From assembly GCA_009760855.2 (NCBI GenBank), contig WPIO01000253.1, positions 62,001 through 126,000 on the forward strand: a stretch of DNA of 64,000 nucleotides. Direction: 5' to 3'. This document shows positions 30,770 to 43,935 of this stretch, piece by piece. A program made the translations under genes and the position numbers. This DNA is from Cristatella mucedo. Lineage: Eukaryota > Bryozoa > Phylactolaemata > Cristatellidae. Under the pieces are notes generated by a model. That model ran no database searches and had not been told where the DNA came from. It saw only the letters and a list, made by a program, of their open reading frames with translations. Every line of letters begins with the position of its first letter. Positions within the stretch are counted from its first letter, which is position 1.

Positions 30770-31668
30770 TGTAACCGAGCAGAAAAGCTCGTCCCCGGTT
30801 CTCTACAGGTGAAATCTGTGATGCAGCCCTGCAGTACGGTGAAAACACAGTCAGCCACAACTGGGTGCCGAAAGCAACAGTTTATTGCGGGCCTCTTAGT
30901 AGTGGTTACATGCCGGTGAAAGCGCTTTACACGGCGCTTTACGCACCGGACCGAGGACGGAGTTAACTTGGCGAACTCCCGAAGCCCGAGTATAACAAAC
31001 TACCCTGTGCGTTTACCAGGCACGTGCCGACAGAGTTAACAGCTTGAACTCCCGAAGCCGGCGTATAATAAACTATCCTATGCACACGTCGGTAGCGATT
31101 GTCCCAACCCCAAAGGCGGCCGCGACAGCACCCCAAGATAGTGCAGCTAACTGAGTAGCCGGCAGAACACAACTGCACAGTCTAAGTTGCACTTAGCTGT
31201 CCGTCGCCATACGTTCGTCTCTCGTGCTCTCGAAGCAGAGTCTCACATCGACTACCGAAGCTGCCGCCGTGCTCTCGAGGCATAGTCTCTGATCGACTAC
31301 CCAAGCTGCAGCCCCGAGCTCTGTCAGTCGTCTCATTATATTCTCTCTCCTCTCAACTCCTGACCTTGCCCACAGCTGCTATTTCTACTTCAGCTTATTA
31401 GTCGCTGCACATCCTGACCACAACGTCTGCACCAGGCTTCATTCTAACTTTAGTCGGTAGACCAGGAGCCGGGCCTGCACTAGGTGTCCTAGTAGAACCC
31501 GCCACGACAGCCACATTAGTCGCTCCATCTCATAACCGCTTCGCCTGCATAAAGCTCCATTCTAACCTGAGCTAGGTGGATCTGGAGCTGGGTCTGTACT
31601 AGGCGCCCTAGTCGACCCCCTAAGGCAAGGGCTACCATTGTGGCTAAGCTGAGAGCTGCACCAGTGCA
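30770..31668 (-). repeat. 5' LTR of the non-autonomous element
   Basis: 899 bp, TG...CA ends. Contains a second copy of a segment ending CATAGTCTC/GATCGACTACC (about 31,230-31,305), which explains most of the length excess over the 3' LTR. Confidence 0.85.
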
Positions 31669-31866
31669 AGTTTTTATCTTGATCACAGACAGCTACCTAC
31701 CAATCGCATCTCCCTAATTCTTTTCATTTGTTGGGGCCGTGCAGATGTATATGCATAATCTATACTGCCTAAACGATTTGATTAAGAAAAGCAGGCGGTA
31801 CGATGCCTTGTGGGGTAATAGACCTGGTAGGTTTGCTAGAGCTAAATTTCGCTGGAGTTAAATTTC

Positions 31867-32025
31867 GCCGAGCTGGTTTTGCCCAGTTGTTTAGGTGCTT
31901 GCCAGGATTAAGGTCTTGCCAAGATCGTGGGCTCGAGCCCGGTGGAATATGAGGAGTGCCTGAATGGATATTGCGTTCTCTCAGGACACTATGCAAACGA
32001 ATTATATTTAAATAATAAAAGGATC
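31867..32025 (+). mobile_element. SINE family 2 (LINE-A-type tail), second copy
   Basis: GCCGAGCTGG start, B-box-like GGGCTCGAGCCC (31,931-31,942), then the tail GTGCCTGAAT ... GCGTTCTCTCAGGACACTAT and AAACGAATTAT, matching the minus-strand copy at 9,352-9,482. Confidence 0.6.
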
Positions 32026-32150
32026 ACAAAGTGAGTGACACAACACAAGCTGAAAAGATTTTTTTTATGGTTGTTGTGACAGCTTGTCCTGTAGGTTCTG
32101 CTGATTTTCTGACTTTGTATTGCATTTCCCTACTTTGTGATGCATTTTAG

Positions 32151-32266
32151 GAATCTGTCCAAAGATTCCATCACTTAGAAAATATGAATGCCTTAAGGTG
32201 GCTGTCAAGGTCTTGAACACCTCAACCACACACAGTGGCAATCAGTTTGACAAGTACTTTTGTCAG
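32151..32266 (+). CDS. Candidate host exon (38 codons)
   Basis: The acceptor TGCATTTTAG ends at 32,150 and the donor CAG/GTGAGC starts at 32,267. The 116-bp exon is open in the frame ICPKIPSLRKYECLKVAVKV and ends in phase 0 with ...DKYFCQ. It is not repeated elsewhere in the window, which makes a host gene more likely than a transposon. Function unknown. The candidate at 40,381 starts in the same phase. Confidence 0.35.
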
Positions 32267-32889
32267 GTGAGCCGGTTGTGTTGTTCCTCTATAGCTGTGT
32301 TTCTAATCAGTGGCTTGCCAGCATTATGTGTCAGCTTTGCATATATGTGTGTCAGAATGGAATCTGCAAAGAAATCTTACACCCTCACAGTTGGCTTCCA
32401 GTGTTTGCAAGCCATGACCTGTGAACTGTGGCTGCTGTGAGCAATCGGTGCAGATCTTATTAGGCGTTCGTTGCTATGGCTTTGCATTCAAGCCCGACTG
32501 ACGGTGCATCTTAAGACAATGTGCATGTAGCTGAAATTATTGTCGTCGCCCTGATCGATGTATAGTCAAATTGCTTTAGCAGACCGTTGGATACTTCCAA
32601 TAGTTCTGCTTCAGTGGCTGACCAAATTCTGAAGTGGTTGCTGTCAGGCAACTCGTAGATTAGAAGCTCGTAATGATTGGCTACTGTTTCTGATTTCCGG
32701 TGGGCTGCATTGAGCAGCTTTGCACACAGAGCATATTACTATGGTCCTAATTTGCGTCGTCGTTGTAGGAGTTGCTGTATGCACACGTTCTTCGCCGCCC
32801 GTTCCTGCTGCCCCTCATCTGCTACAGCTGTGAGCCGAAGGAGAACAGCATCACAGGGTAAAGTGGTGCAGTGGCCCTGTCAGTCGCCT

Positions 32890-33185
32890 AATCTCTTGTT
32901 ATCTCTCCTCCTTTTCTCACACTCTCACCCTCTCTTTATTGTTATTTCACTATTTTGCTCTCTCACTCAGTCTCTCTCTGTTTCTTGCTTTCTCTCTTAT
33001 TTTCCATAACTTTCCCCCTCTGTTTCTCTCTCCCTCTTTCTTAGTCTGTCACATTCTCTCAGTCTGTCCATCTCTCTTTTCTCTCTTGGTCTTTCTCCTC
33101 CAGTATTTTAATTTCTATCCCTTTTATCTTTTCTCCAGTCCTTCGTTTTAGGTCTTTCTCCCCTATACCTCTGTTTACCATGTCA
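32890..33185 (+). repeat. Pyrimidine-rich (TCTC) low-complexity tract
   Basis: About 300 bp dominated by TCTC, CTCT and TTTCTC. The Ser/Phe/Leu-rich open frames here reflect composition only. Confidence 0.85.
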
Positions 33186-35280
33186 TTTCTGCCCCATTTT
33201 TGTGTGATCTCCTCTGCCACCAATCATATGCAAGCAAATTATGTGCACCATTAGCTCGTGTTGGCGGTCACGATCATGCAAACGCTCAAAAAACACGGGC
33301 ACAACACATGCACACTCAAAAACACGCCTGCATGCACATTCGTATGATTTGCAAAACTTGCGATATTCTGCACCCTAATAGATCGATGGCAACAGTTTTT
33401 CGCAGCAATGAAATTATTGAAGTCTGCCGGACAGGCTCGCAGGACTGCTTGCAGCCGGGAGAGCGTATCGAATCTTTGCGTTGGCCATGAACGTCTGTGT
33501 GCTTGTGCAGTTTGTGTACGAACGAGCTGTGGGGGTGGAGGGTCGAAGGGCACTGTCTGCTCTCACCCGTCTTCTCTCCCAGCTCCATGGGTGGGGTGTG
33601 GGTTAGTGCATAGAGCCATGGATCTAGCAGAGTCAGTCCATTGGGCAGAGGTTATCCATGTGTGAAGCAACAGCGTTCTTGGTATCAAGCATTTCTGCTG
33701 CGTCAGACCAGGAGGAAAGCCTAGCTATGCCATGCCAACTCCGGGATATCAACAAGTGTACGAAATTACGTGCCAGAGTTAGTGTCTCACGAGGGAAACC
33801 TCCTTGAAGGGATTGGGCAGCCACACTGACTCTTCCAAGGTTGAGGTTGCTACTTGCCGGCTCCAATTTGTGAATCGATGTGCTCGAGTGCTATAGCTGG
33901 CTGGCCTGCAGTGCTTACAAGTGCCTGCAGCCTGAGCAGCTTCAGATCCAGTGGTCGCTCGGAAGCTGAGGGAAAGGCGCTCTAAAGCTCCGGCTCTGTC
34001 CGGCTGCTCTGGTGCTCCTGTCACTTGCAGAGCTGCTGCTTCAGCTCTGATGCTGGTCATCATCCCGTGATGCCAAGTCGGGATTCTGGCTCAAACCCAG
34101 ATAAGTGTCAGTCGGTACTTTCTTTTTGCTGCCAAAATATCGTTGCCAGAGTGACATGCTGATGCAATTGAATTACTTAGATCGGAATGGGACACACGAT
34201 CCGAGGATCGTTGCCTTGTGTAAGTGGATTGCCTAAGGTGGCTTCGTTGTCTTCTCACCACCTATGCACCCGAATACTATAGGCCAGCGCTTGCGCGAAT
34301 GAATACAATGCACTTGTGTGACTTGGTCCAGTTCAGCTTGATGGTGCCATCAAAGCTAGATATTCTATTAAAGTGCAGAGCTAGCTGAAGGGTTGGAGCA
34401 CCAGTCCTCATGGTCTAAAGTTGCACGTTCGAATTCTGGATGTATAGATAAGTTATTTTCTGCTTGGAGCTATTCTAGCCCTCAAATTGTGTCTGTGCAA
34501 TTTGGTGAAGTTTGATAAACATAAATAAACGTTGGTTACATTTTCTTGCAGACAGACTCGTACGTCCTACTTGCCATAATAGAAATGGACTTCCAAAAAG
34601 ATCAATATGAAAATATAATGTATCTTGGGGTATTCACAGGGTATGGCGGCTAACAGATTATATGCGTTTTCTTGCCAATTGCAGACGTTTTATTTGCCAG
34701 AATAATCAAGCATGAACTCATACAATTGCTAAATTTGAAGTATGACATTGTAAGTCAATTTACTTATGTGCTCAATAATAGTTGCTGTTATGTACCCAAA
34801 GGGCGTCAATGGCTAGCTTGTTTCTGTATTATTCGAGGACTGAGCTGATTCAAATGGGCACTCGCATGGGTTATTTATTTTGATAATAATGAAGTTATAC
34901 GATCTGTAGGTTTGAACTCTGTTGATGCAAATGGTCAATACATGCACAGGCATTTTTTAAGTTCGACAGAAAGAGTAGCCAAAGGCCACATGTAGTAGAT
35001 CTGAAAGCAGGCAGCTCTTGCCTTAAGCACGAATTGATCATATAACTTTCACAATCTAGTAGGCTATTTCCCTAACAATTGAGATTTTGAGATTCCGTTT
35101 CAATCTTGCAACACAGGGTTTTAATCCTAGTCTCTAGAAAGGCACTTGCTTGCCCGAGCTGAGTGCAGGTGTACTTTGTGAATGTATATGTTAAGTTTAA
35201 CTTTGATGGGTAGCCAATAATGGCATAGCTAGGAGTGAGCCTAGAATGGAGGGGGGTCAATCCTTGATTGGACCTGTTCC
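33186..35280. other. No gene recognised; possible intron of the candidate host gene
   Basis: Several overlapping frames on both strands, none with family motifs. A tRNA-like piece with TAGCTGAAGGGTTGG and ACGTTCGAATTCTGG lies at about 34,380-34,440 and may be an old SINE head. AATAAA-like and AT-rich sequence follows to 35,000. Confidence 0.35.
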
Positions 35281-35284
35281 ATCG

Positions 35285-37400
35285 TTAGCAATGCTGAAGT
35301 AATAATAATAGTGAAAATAATAAATATTTGCATTGCATCCTCAGAGTACTTACTCTCTTTCAAGACTCTTTTTAAGTGCTGTAAAGGAAGCATGTTCATT
35401 TGGAATTTGGTAACACCAACAGTGTTAACAAGCATACTATGGTTGGCACTAACATGCACAGTGTCAGCACCCAAAAATAAAAAATCTCAAGGATGCAGCT
35501 GGTGTGTTTTTGCTTCCTTTTAAAAAATGTCGTCAATTCAGGATGTCGTGACATTAGCAGGCCGTGACTTCCAGGCTTTGGGAGCATGTGAGCTAGAGGC
35601 ACGGTCTCCAAGAGATTTGAGGTTTGTTTTAGGCACAGTTAAACATATTGAGTCAGACAAGCAGATAATAAGATTCCCAGCCTTGCAGGGGAAATAGTTC
35701 TAATAGGTCAGCTACAGGCAGAAAATGAATAGGACTTGGAATAAAGTGACAACAACTTGAAATCAATATGCTGCTTGATTGGCAGAAGTGAACTCACCGC
35801 TCACTGGCCTACCTTCATGTGCGATCAAGCGATTTCAGCTGGTGCAAAACTCTGCAGATAGGCTTGTCTGTCGTGAGCATCGCAGTTGCCACATTACACC
35901 ACTTCTCGCCGACCTGCACTTGCTACCAGTCAAGCAACGGATCGACTTCAAAATTTTGTCGCTCACTTTTAGGTTTCTTTATTATTTAGCTCCATTCTAT
36001 CTCTCAGATCTACTCCTCCACCAGGCAATGCATCGTACCACACGCTTTTCGGAATCCAACAGTCTAGAAATACCTCGTACAAAACTCAAATCCTTTGGAC
36101 ACCGTGCATGTAGTTCGTATGTTTCCATAGCCTGGAACTCCCTCCTGACCTGCGTCTGAACATCACCTGACTTGACCATTTAAAATGAACTTACAAACAC
36201 ACCTATTTAGGACAACCTTTAGTTGGTCCCTGTGATTCGTCCTTCACGAGCTTATGCCTGCTGACACTGTGCATGCTGCCACTAACCACATTTGCATGCT
36301 AACCCTGTGCATGTGACCCCTAACCATGTTATTCATTTTGTTTGTTTATCAAACATGATATTACTCACTATTCAATTGCATTTCCCTTTGCAGCAAATGT
36401 GAAGCGCCTAGAGAGAGAATAAGTTCTCTGACGGCACGTTATCAAGTAAATTATTATTATTATTGTTATAATGGCGGTGAGAAGTGGTGCAAAATGATAA
36501 CAGTGCCACTCCCGACAGGCAATTCTGGACGCTGAGTTTTGCACGAACCATAAGTGCCAGATCGCACAGGCCGGAAGAACTGCTACCAGTGAGTTTCATA
36601 AGTTGATACAGGATGTCACTAATGCAAGGACCAATCTGGACATTGTATCCCTGTTTAAGGTAGTTCGATTTTTAGCAACTCCATATATTTGAAAGTGGGC
36701 AAACTTTGGTGTATCCGAAGTGATCGTCCAGTGAGAGGTCACTTTGGAGTTGGACCCCTAGACTTCGAAGAGGTGGGAGGTACGGTCGTAGAGCCGATTC
36801 AGAGCTTTAAGCTTGCTAATTTCTGAGTCACTCAAAGTTGGCTGCTATTAATGAGATAGTTTTATTGTCATTGAACTCGAGAAAGTTTGAGGCCGTCTAA
36901 CTGAATATCAGCAAAACAAGCAGCATGAAAGATACGAGAATTTGACGTGCCTGAAGGCTGGGAGCTATCAATGCAAGGGTACACCTGCATCCCGTCTGTA
37001 GAGATGTCAAAGCCTAGATTGTGCTTGGCAATCACATCGGCAAGAGGGAAAGTAAAAACTTGTAAAACTTAATCTGACCAAGCCCGGAGCTCTAAGGTTC
37101 TACGTACTTCAGTGGTTTCTCGGATGATTGGTTCCTGTTGACATCAAAGTCCCAGTAACTCTCACTGAGATAAGTACTGCCCTAGCCATTGCAGTGCAGT
37201 GCCAGTGGTGCCCAGGCAAGATGAGGTACGCTCGAGAAGCACTTGCTGATCAATAGTATCAAATGCTGCCAATAGATCAAGCAAAACTAGCAGAGAGCTA
37301 TTACCTAAGCCCGCATTTTTTAGATGGTCGTAATAGCTAAGAGTTGGATGGCAAAACTGCCCTAATAGTCCTGCTTGGTCTGTGCTGGGCTCCAGGCTCT
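35285..37400 (-). pseudogene. LINE-A copy on the minus strand, split by another LINE-A
   Basis: The 3' part with (AAT)-type tail and degenerate hairpin lies at 35,285-35,780. The 5' part lies at 36,470-37,400 and encodes, on the minus strand, LVLLDLLAAFDTIDQQVLLE (RT motif A with its Asp, about 37,310-37,250). A degraded YxDD region (ISTDGMQVYPC) is near 37,000-36,970. The two parts join at the same LINE position if 35,781-36,469 is taken out. Many stops and shifts; not functional. Confidence 0.65.
35781..36469 (+). pseudogene. LINE-A 3' portion nested in the preceding LINE
   Basis: The plus-strand C-terminal domain is open at 35,779-36,159 (AIKRFQLVQNSADRLVCREH, LLADLHLLPVKQRIDFKILS), then 3' UTR, hairpin (36,402-36,440) and TTATTATTATTG end. 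AGAAGTG occurs at the left junction (about 35,784-35,790) and right junction (about 36,479-36,485), a likely short target duplication. Confidence 0.65.
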
Positions 37401-38559
37401 GACCTCCTTTCCTCTACCTGCTGGTACCGAGCTTTAACAACTAAAACGATATCATATCTGCTGCTCCACTAAAGATGGTTCAGACTGGTAGGGATAAGGA
37501 ACTAGCAAGAGCATGCAGGAGTGTGCATTTGTGAGTCTGAAAACGCTTGTAAATACATTCGTTTCCGTGTGTCCTGCTTGCTGTGATGCGCATATGACTG
37601 TGTGTGCATGCCTGTGTGTGCTTGCTGAATTTAGTCTGCTTGTCCCCAAGCAGGCACGGTGGCTAAACCCTGATCTTAAGAGGCATGGCAAGACTTTGTT
37701 ACAAAGCTGAAGCTTTTTTCAATTCTATTTGAAAGGCCTTCTAAAATTGTGGCAAGACTTTGTTACAAAGCTGAAGCTTTTTTCAATTCTATTTGAAAGG
37801 CCTTCTAAAATTGTTATTCCCTTTTGTTCGATGGTGCCTAGCTCTGCGTTGACGAAGCCACCCCGAAAGATATTTTGACTTAAATCTCTAGAAATCCGTA
37901 CACTCATCTGTAAATGTAAAGTGCCTGGAAAAAGATTGAGTTATCTGAGGGCGCTATATCAAACGCATTATTATTACTATTATTCTGAGAGCTGTTAGAT
38001 GCACCGCTCGCCAGGCCCTCTAGACCTGTTCTAAAGCCTTGACCTCTCTAGTACCTTTAAAACACGTGACCATCCATAACAAAATTGATAAGCTGCCGCC
38101 ATTAAAGCATTGATGCATTGATGCATTGAGCATTGATGCATTGAAGGTGGATTTCTTGGCAGCATCATTTTGTGCAACCCAAAAAAAACAGGTCTCTTCT
38201 CGAGAAAAAGTAAACCCCTATTGCAGACCGAAGGTACCATCCTGGAAATTTTCCAGAGTAGCACTCTCAGGTCACGGGTTTGCATGGCTGCAGTGTCGAT
38301 TTAGGCAGCCTGACACCACCACTACCACCCCTGTCTAGCCCAACGAATAAAGGGGGCTTGAGCACCCCTCCAGCCTGTCCCTATTGCTGCAAGCACGTTG
38401 TATCGGCTTCCTTGTGTGGAAGAGCTTGACCTCGAATGCAGTGCTCCTAGCCGTGCTAGTTGCAGCCACTGCTCAGCCTATGCTCGACCTACGAAACACA
38501 CCTACGAAGCCCAAGCTATCAAATAACGTCTAGCAGCTTGTGGGTGCAGCACCTATGTG
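37401..38559. other. Mixed sequence with a perfect 64-bp tandem duplication and a LINE tail
   Basis: The 64-bp unit starting TGGCAAGACTTTG is present twice without change (37,686-37,749 and 37,750-37,813). A LINE-A-type tail hairpin with ATT repeats lies at 37,920-37,985. Short direct repeats of CATTGATG occur at 38,106-38,140. No gene is recognised. Confidence 0.6.
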
Positions 38560-38860
38560 TTAATGTAATGTATCTCTGTCTGTAACTACACAAAGCCATT
38601 AAGACTATGTGGGTGCTATGCAGGAGAGTTTTGCACACTCACAGCCTAAGCGGCTTTCGGGACGCATTCGGTAGCCAACAGACTTTGTCTCATGTAACAA
38701 AGAGAAAGTGGGAGGCATAGCAAAGTGAGGAGAGCAGTAGAGGTAGTGAGTTGCATGGAAGTAGTAGCTCAGGACCGCTGAAGAGAGGCCGTCATAGTTG
38801 GCAGCAGGAGAGTAGCTTTTGTTACATAAGAATTGTGGAAGCGAGTTACACAGTCTAGGA
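38560..38860 (-). mobile_element. LINE 3'-end fragment (same end as 1,721-2,011)
   Basis: Shares AAGCGGCTTTCGG, GCATTCGGTAGCCAACAGACT and CAGGACCGCTGAA with the other copies. The tail TTAATGTAATGTATC is on the left, so it lies on the minus strand. Confidence 0.7.
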
Positions 38861-40380
<1,520 letters not shown>

Positions 40381-40683
40381 GTCGCTGTCAAAGCCGAGTA
40401 CCACTGCCTGTGGAAGGGCAACGATTCCAGCCTCCAGGCGGCCAACTGGCTGATCTACATTGCCGTGAACTGCATATCTGCCAAGCCGGGACACAAGAGC
40501 TTGTACTGCGATGACTGTCACTGCAAGAAGTGGCTGATCTTCTTTGACGACGACTGCTACAGCAACGACAGATCGTCGGTTTCGACAGAGGAGCTGAGGC
40601 CGGTGATGCTGCTGCAGGTGCAGGCCCAGCTAGCATTGAGCTCACAAGCACCTGGGCGGCTGGTAACCGAGGCACCCGGCTAA
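40381..40683 (+). CDS. Candidate terminal host exon, Cys-rich protein end (100 codons)
   Basis: After the acceptor at 40,379-40,380 the frame is open in phase 0 to TAA 40,681. The product has regular amino-acid use, a Trp-containing segment (AANWLIYIAVNCIS) and a Cys/Asp-rich segment (LYCDDCHCKKWLIFFDDDCY) that could bind metal, then a Leu/Gln-rich end. It is unique in the window. If joined to the exon at 32,151-32,266 the intron would be 8,114 bp, filled with transposon remains. I do not recognise the family. Confidence 0.4.
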   Translation, partial: VAVKAEYHCLWKGNDSSLQAANWLIYIAVNCISAKPGHKSLYCDDCHCKKWLIFFDDDCYSNDRSSVSTEELRPVMLLQVQAQLALSSQAPGRLVTEAPG

Positions 40684-40958
40684 TTTTTATCGATCAGCAA
40701 ACCTGGTAGCAATAATAATTTCTATGATGACATTGCTACCAGTGAGCTGATATCTGAAAATGGAGACATTATATTTATAGATATTAACCATGGTTTGCAG
40801 TGTTCTAGCAGACACACGAGTTAAAAATGAGCTTATGTACTAGCTCTGCCCCCTAAGAGAAGTACACTCACAGGTGCTTGCATGCGCTCCTGTGCACACA
40901 CGTACACAAGCCCATACACGGGAACAAAAAAATTCAAACACACACACACATGCCCCAT

Positions 40959-40959
<1 letters not shown>

Positions 40960-41007
<48 letters not shown>
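40960..41007 (+). repeat. (CA)n microsatellite
   Basis: About 24 AC units, with CA-rich sequence continuing to 41,075. Confidence 0.95.
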
Positions 41008-41010
<3 letters not shown>

Positions 41011-41075
41011 GCAGACACACACAAACAAACCAAACTTGCAAATCACGCACGAGCCTTAAGTGCACACAAGCATTC

Positions 41076-42023
41076 ACACGTGTGCATGGTTCTCCTCTAT
41101 GTTAATCAGGCTGTTGCATTTAAATAAAAGGTGCGTCTGAGGTCGAGATGCGGGCAGGTATGTACTGGCAAATGCCAGTGACGATGTGCTCATCGGTGAA
41201 GCAGAATTGGGACGGCTGGCCACTGCGCTGCAGCCACCCTCTAGTGCTATGCAGCAGCTCATCGTTCCGTTGACCTGATGCCTGGCAGAGGCTTTAGCTC
41301 AGGATGTAGGGGCGGTGCAGAAGGCAAAGGTCTTAGCATCCTGATAGCTTGACCACATGATGGATTTTAAGAAAATGATGATTTACGTGCCTGGTAGCAC
41401 TCCAGTCGTCGAGCTAACGATATATTCGTAGCACCTGTGCAGTAGCAACGGCATACCACTGTTCAAACGAGACAATCCAGCCGAGGTCAAGTCCGCTGCT
41501 GCTGCTCCACCACCACCCGAAGCTGCCCTGCGGAGGTGCGCCTCGTGCTTTGTCACACTGGCTAGTGAAGGTAGAACGCCTATTCTGTCTCTTGCCGTTC
41601 ACAATTGTATGCTGCCTGCTGACCTGTGACAACACTGTTGCCTGCCTGTCGCTCAGCCTGCTGACCAGTGCCCCCAGTGGCTGAGCCAGGGGGAGGGAGG
41701 GCAAGAGAGCAGCGTGTGTTTCCTCCTGGCCCCCTCTATAGGCAGGGCAGCAATGTGGGTCGCTGCCTCTTACTCTTGCTGCTTCCTACCTGCGACCATC
41801 GATGAACCAACGATGCCAAGTTCGAGATAAATAAGTGCTATGACTTTGACAATCAAGGTTCATGACAATCAAGGTTCATTGTGGGTCCTGCCCCACATAC
41901 AAGAACCACTTGCTGCCTACATAAAAACCAAATGGCTGGTCTTGCCCTTTGTCTAAAATTCCTAGCTCAGCCTCTGGCTGTGTCTCTTCCTCTTTACTGG
42001 AAAGCACTGCAGCCTGGCAGGAG
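41076..42023. other. No gene recognised
   Basis: A 17-bp unit (tgacaatcaaggttcat) is duplicated in tandem at about 41,848-41,880. Otherwise I see only short frames without motifs. Confidence 0.35.
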
Positions 42024-42958
42024 GAGCTTTGCTGGCCACGGGCCAGCTCATGCATTCCTGTTTGGTATGCCACTGCTTGCCTGCCCAGATCTAGTCAGCT
42101 TCTGTTTGTGAAGTAATTGCTTATTATTGCAGCAGCTTGGCACAGTTGCCGTGAGCGACTTACCAATGGGGCTCCAGCATGCCGACCGTCAAGTATTTCC
42201 TCTTGCCCCTTCTCCTCCTCCCTGTGTGGGCACAGTATGCCCTTGTCAGCCATTGCTACAATGACACAGCGAGCAGACTGCAGAATACTGCAGAGCTGCC
42301 GAAGAACTTGCCACTGCTCGTTCCCCTCTCCATTAAGCAAGGGTGGCCGTGCAGTCTGGCATCGATGGAAAACTTCTCGCAGCTGCTTGCACAATGACCC
42401 TGGGCGATCTGGCTCGGCTTCTTGTCGATGGAGGTGCATAGACTCTCGGTGCAGCAGATCGTATGATTGTTGTAGTAGCACACGGGAGTTGCATGTACGA
42501 AGCAAAATAATTGGCTGCTCTGAACCAAGCAGCAAGCACAGAAAGTGCTTGCTGCGCAGCTGGCTGATTGCACGGCGAATAACCAATAGCTGCATCCGGT
42601 TTCCTAGGTCTGAAACTCGGTGTGAGGTAAGCCGAAGCGGCTCTAGCCGGCTGGCAGCAAATTAATTGTATGCTATTACTATTTTTTTGTTGTTATAAGT
42701 TTGACCTATTATTTCTCCTAATTGTGTCTAGCTTCAGATATCCACGGATGCTTACTTTTTTCTGTATGCAAGCTTGTGCATGTCAGGGCATGCTGGCGCA
42801 GGTGCATGCACCGGTGTACATCTACAGTCACGGCAACTGTGCCAAGCTGCTGCAATAATAAGCAATTACTTCACAGACAGAAGCTGACTAGATCTGGGCA
42901 GGCAAGCAGTGGCATACCAAACAGGAATGCATGAGCTGGTCCGTGGCCAGCAAAGCTC
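42024..42958. repeat. Fold-back repeat, 131-bp arms with two mismatches
   Basis: 42,024-42,154 and the reverse complement of 42,828-42,958 match over 131 bp with about two differences. The spacer is 673 bp. Arm ends are GAGCTTTGCTGGCCACG and GCACAGTTGCCGTGA. The right arm runs straight into the LINE-A copy that starts near 42,959, so the arm sequence may derive from LINE-A 5' sequence. Confidence 0.8.
42179..42397 (+). CDS. Possible secreted-protein start in the fold-back spacer
   Basis: From ATG 42,179, 72 codons are open and begin MPTVKYFLLPLLLLPVWA, a good signal-peptide pattern. Two other frames on each strand are also open here, so the evidence for coding is weak. No domain follows. Confidence 0.2.
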   Translation: MPTVKYFLLPLLLLPVWAQYALVSHCYNDTASRLQNTAELPKNLPLLVPLSIKQGWPCSLASMENFSQLLAQ

Positions 42959-43935
42959 TCGATTCTTTGTGCAGAAGATAGACAAGATCAGGGAATCCAT
43001 CCCTGCGATGACAACCTTCCGACTAGAATGCTGTTCCTCGGTTCCTGGCTGCACCTCAATGTCTGCATTAGGACAGGTCACTGGTGATCTAGTCCTAAAG
43101 CTCGTATCTCAATCAAAGAAAACAACAACTCCTCTGGACCCTATTCCCACTGTCCTGCTCCTACGTTGCATTGATCTGCTGCTGCCATGCATAACTAGCA
43201 TCATTAATATGTCATTAGCCTCAGGTCAGGTCCCACCACCTTTCAAAAAGCTGTAGTCAGGCCACTTCTCAAGAAAGCAACAATAGACCAAGAGAACTTA
43301 AGCAACTACCGCCCAGTCTCCCTTCTACCATTCCTATCAAAGACACTGGAACGGGTCGTGGCAGACCAGCTGAACTCGTATATCGAAACCTCACACCTTG
43401 CTAGTAAGTTCCAGTCTGGCTTTAGAGCTAATCACTCCACAGAATCAGCATTGCTTCGGGTATACAACGACCTACTCAGGAACGCAGATATGGGTAGAGT
43501 GTGTCTTCTTGTTTTGCTCAATCTTTCGGCAGCTTTTAATACCATCGATCACAAAGTACTTCTAGAGCGCCTCTCATCTCGCCTGGGCATCACTGGCACT
43601 GCTCTGCAGTGGTTCAGGTCCTATCTCAGTGAGAGACTGCAGAGTATTGACATGAATGGACAAAGATCATCTGAAGTACCTCTGAAATATGGAGTACCTC
43701 AGGGCTCTGTGCTAGGTCCGGTCCTTTTCACCGTTTATACTCTCCCTCTTGCTGATGTGATTGCCAAGCACAATCTAGGCTTTCACTTCTATGCGGATGA
43801 CACTCAGTTGTACCTTTGCTTTGATCCCTCCCAGCCTTCGAGCACCTCAAATTCTCTAAACTCACTAGCTGCATGCATTGATGACATCCTCACATGGATG
43901 GCAGCAAATTTTCTAAAACGGCTTATGTGATAATC
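42959..43935 (+). pseudogene. LINE-A copy, RT domain largely kept, truncated after the YxDD box
   Basis: The first frame (42,909-43,256) has FFVQKIDKIRESI, LDPIPTVLLLRCIDLLLP. A shift near 43,250 leads to SNYRPVSLLPFLSKTLE and the frame 43,358-43,930 with SKFQSGFRANHSTESALLRV, VLLNLSAAFNTIDHKVLLE (motif A, where the catalytic Asp is Asn), YGVPQGSVLGPVLF and GFHFYADDTQLYLCF (intact YADD). It ends suddenly at about 43,930 in SLAACIDDIL...ANFLK. CR1/L2 type. It cannot be active because of the Asn, the shift and the truncation. Confidence 0.8.

Larger units (their letters stand above)
25828..31672 (-). mobile_element. Non-autonomous LTR retrotransposon (gag-protease, no RT)
   Basis: Two LTRs (25,832-26,690 and 30,770-31,668) begin TGTAACC and end GTGCA. 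AGTT lies outside both (25,828-25,831 and 31,669-31,672) as a 4-bp target duplication. Minus-strand ORFs give the orientation: the 5' LTR is the right one. Directly inside it, on the minus strand, TTTGGTGACCCTGC gives a TGG-starting primer-binding site 2 bp from the LTR. Next to the 3' LTR a short purine run (GAGGAAAGTGAG) may be the polypurine tract. Without the inserted solo LTR the interior is about 2.9 kb: gag, then protease, then 170 bp to the LTR. No RT, RNase H or integrase is present, so movement would need a helper element. Confidence 0.85.

Noticed and set aside
40830-41130. Thr/His and Val/Cys-rich open frames
   Set aside because: By-products of the CA repeat.
42095-42665. Three overlapping ORFs of 105-182 codons in the fold-back spacer
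   Set aside because: Open frames on both strands at once with no domain. At most one could be real, and only the signal-peptide frame is listed, at low confidence.
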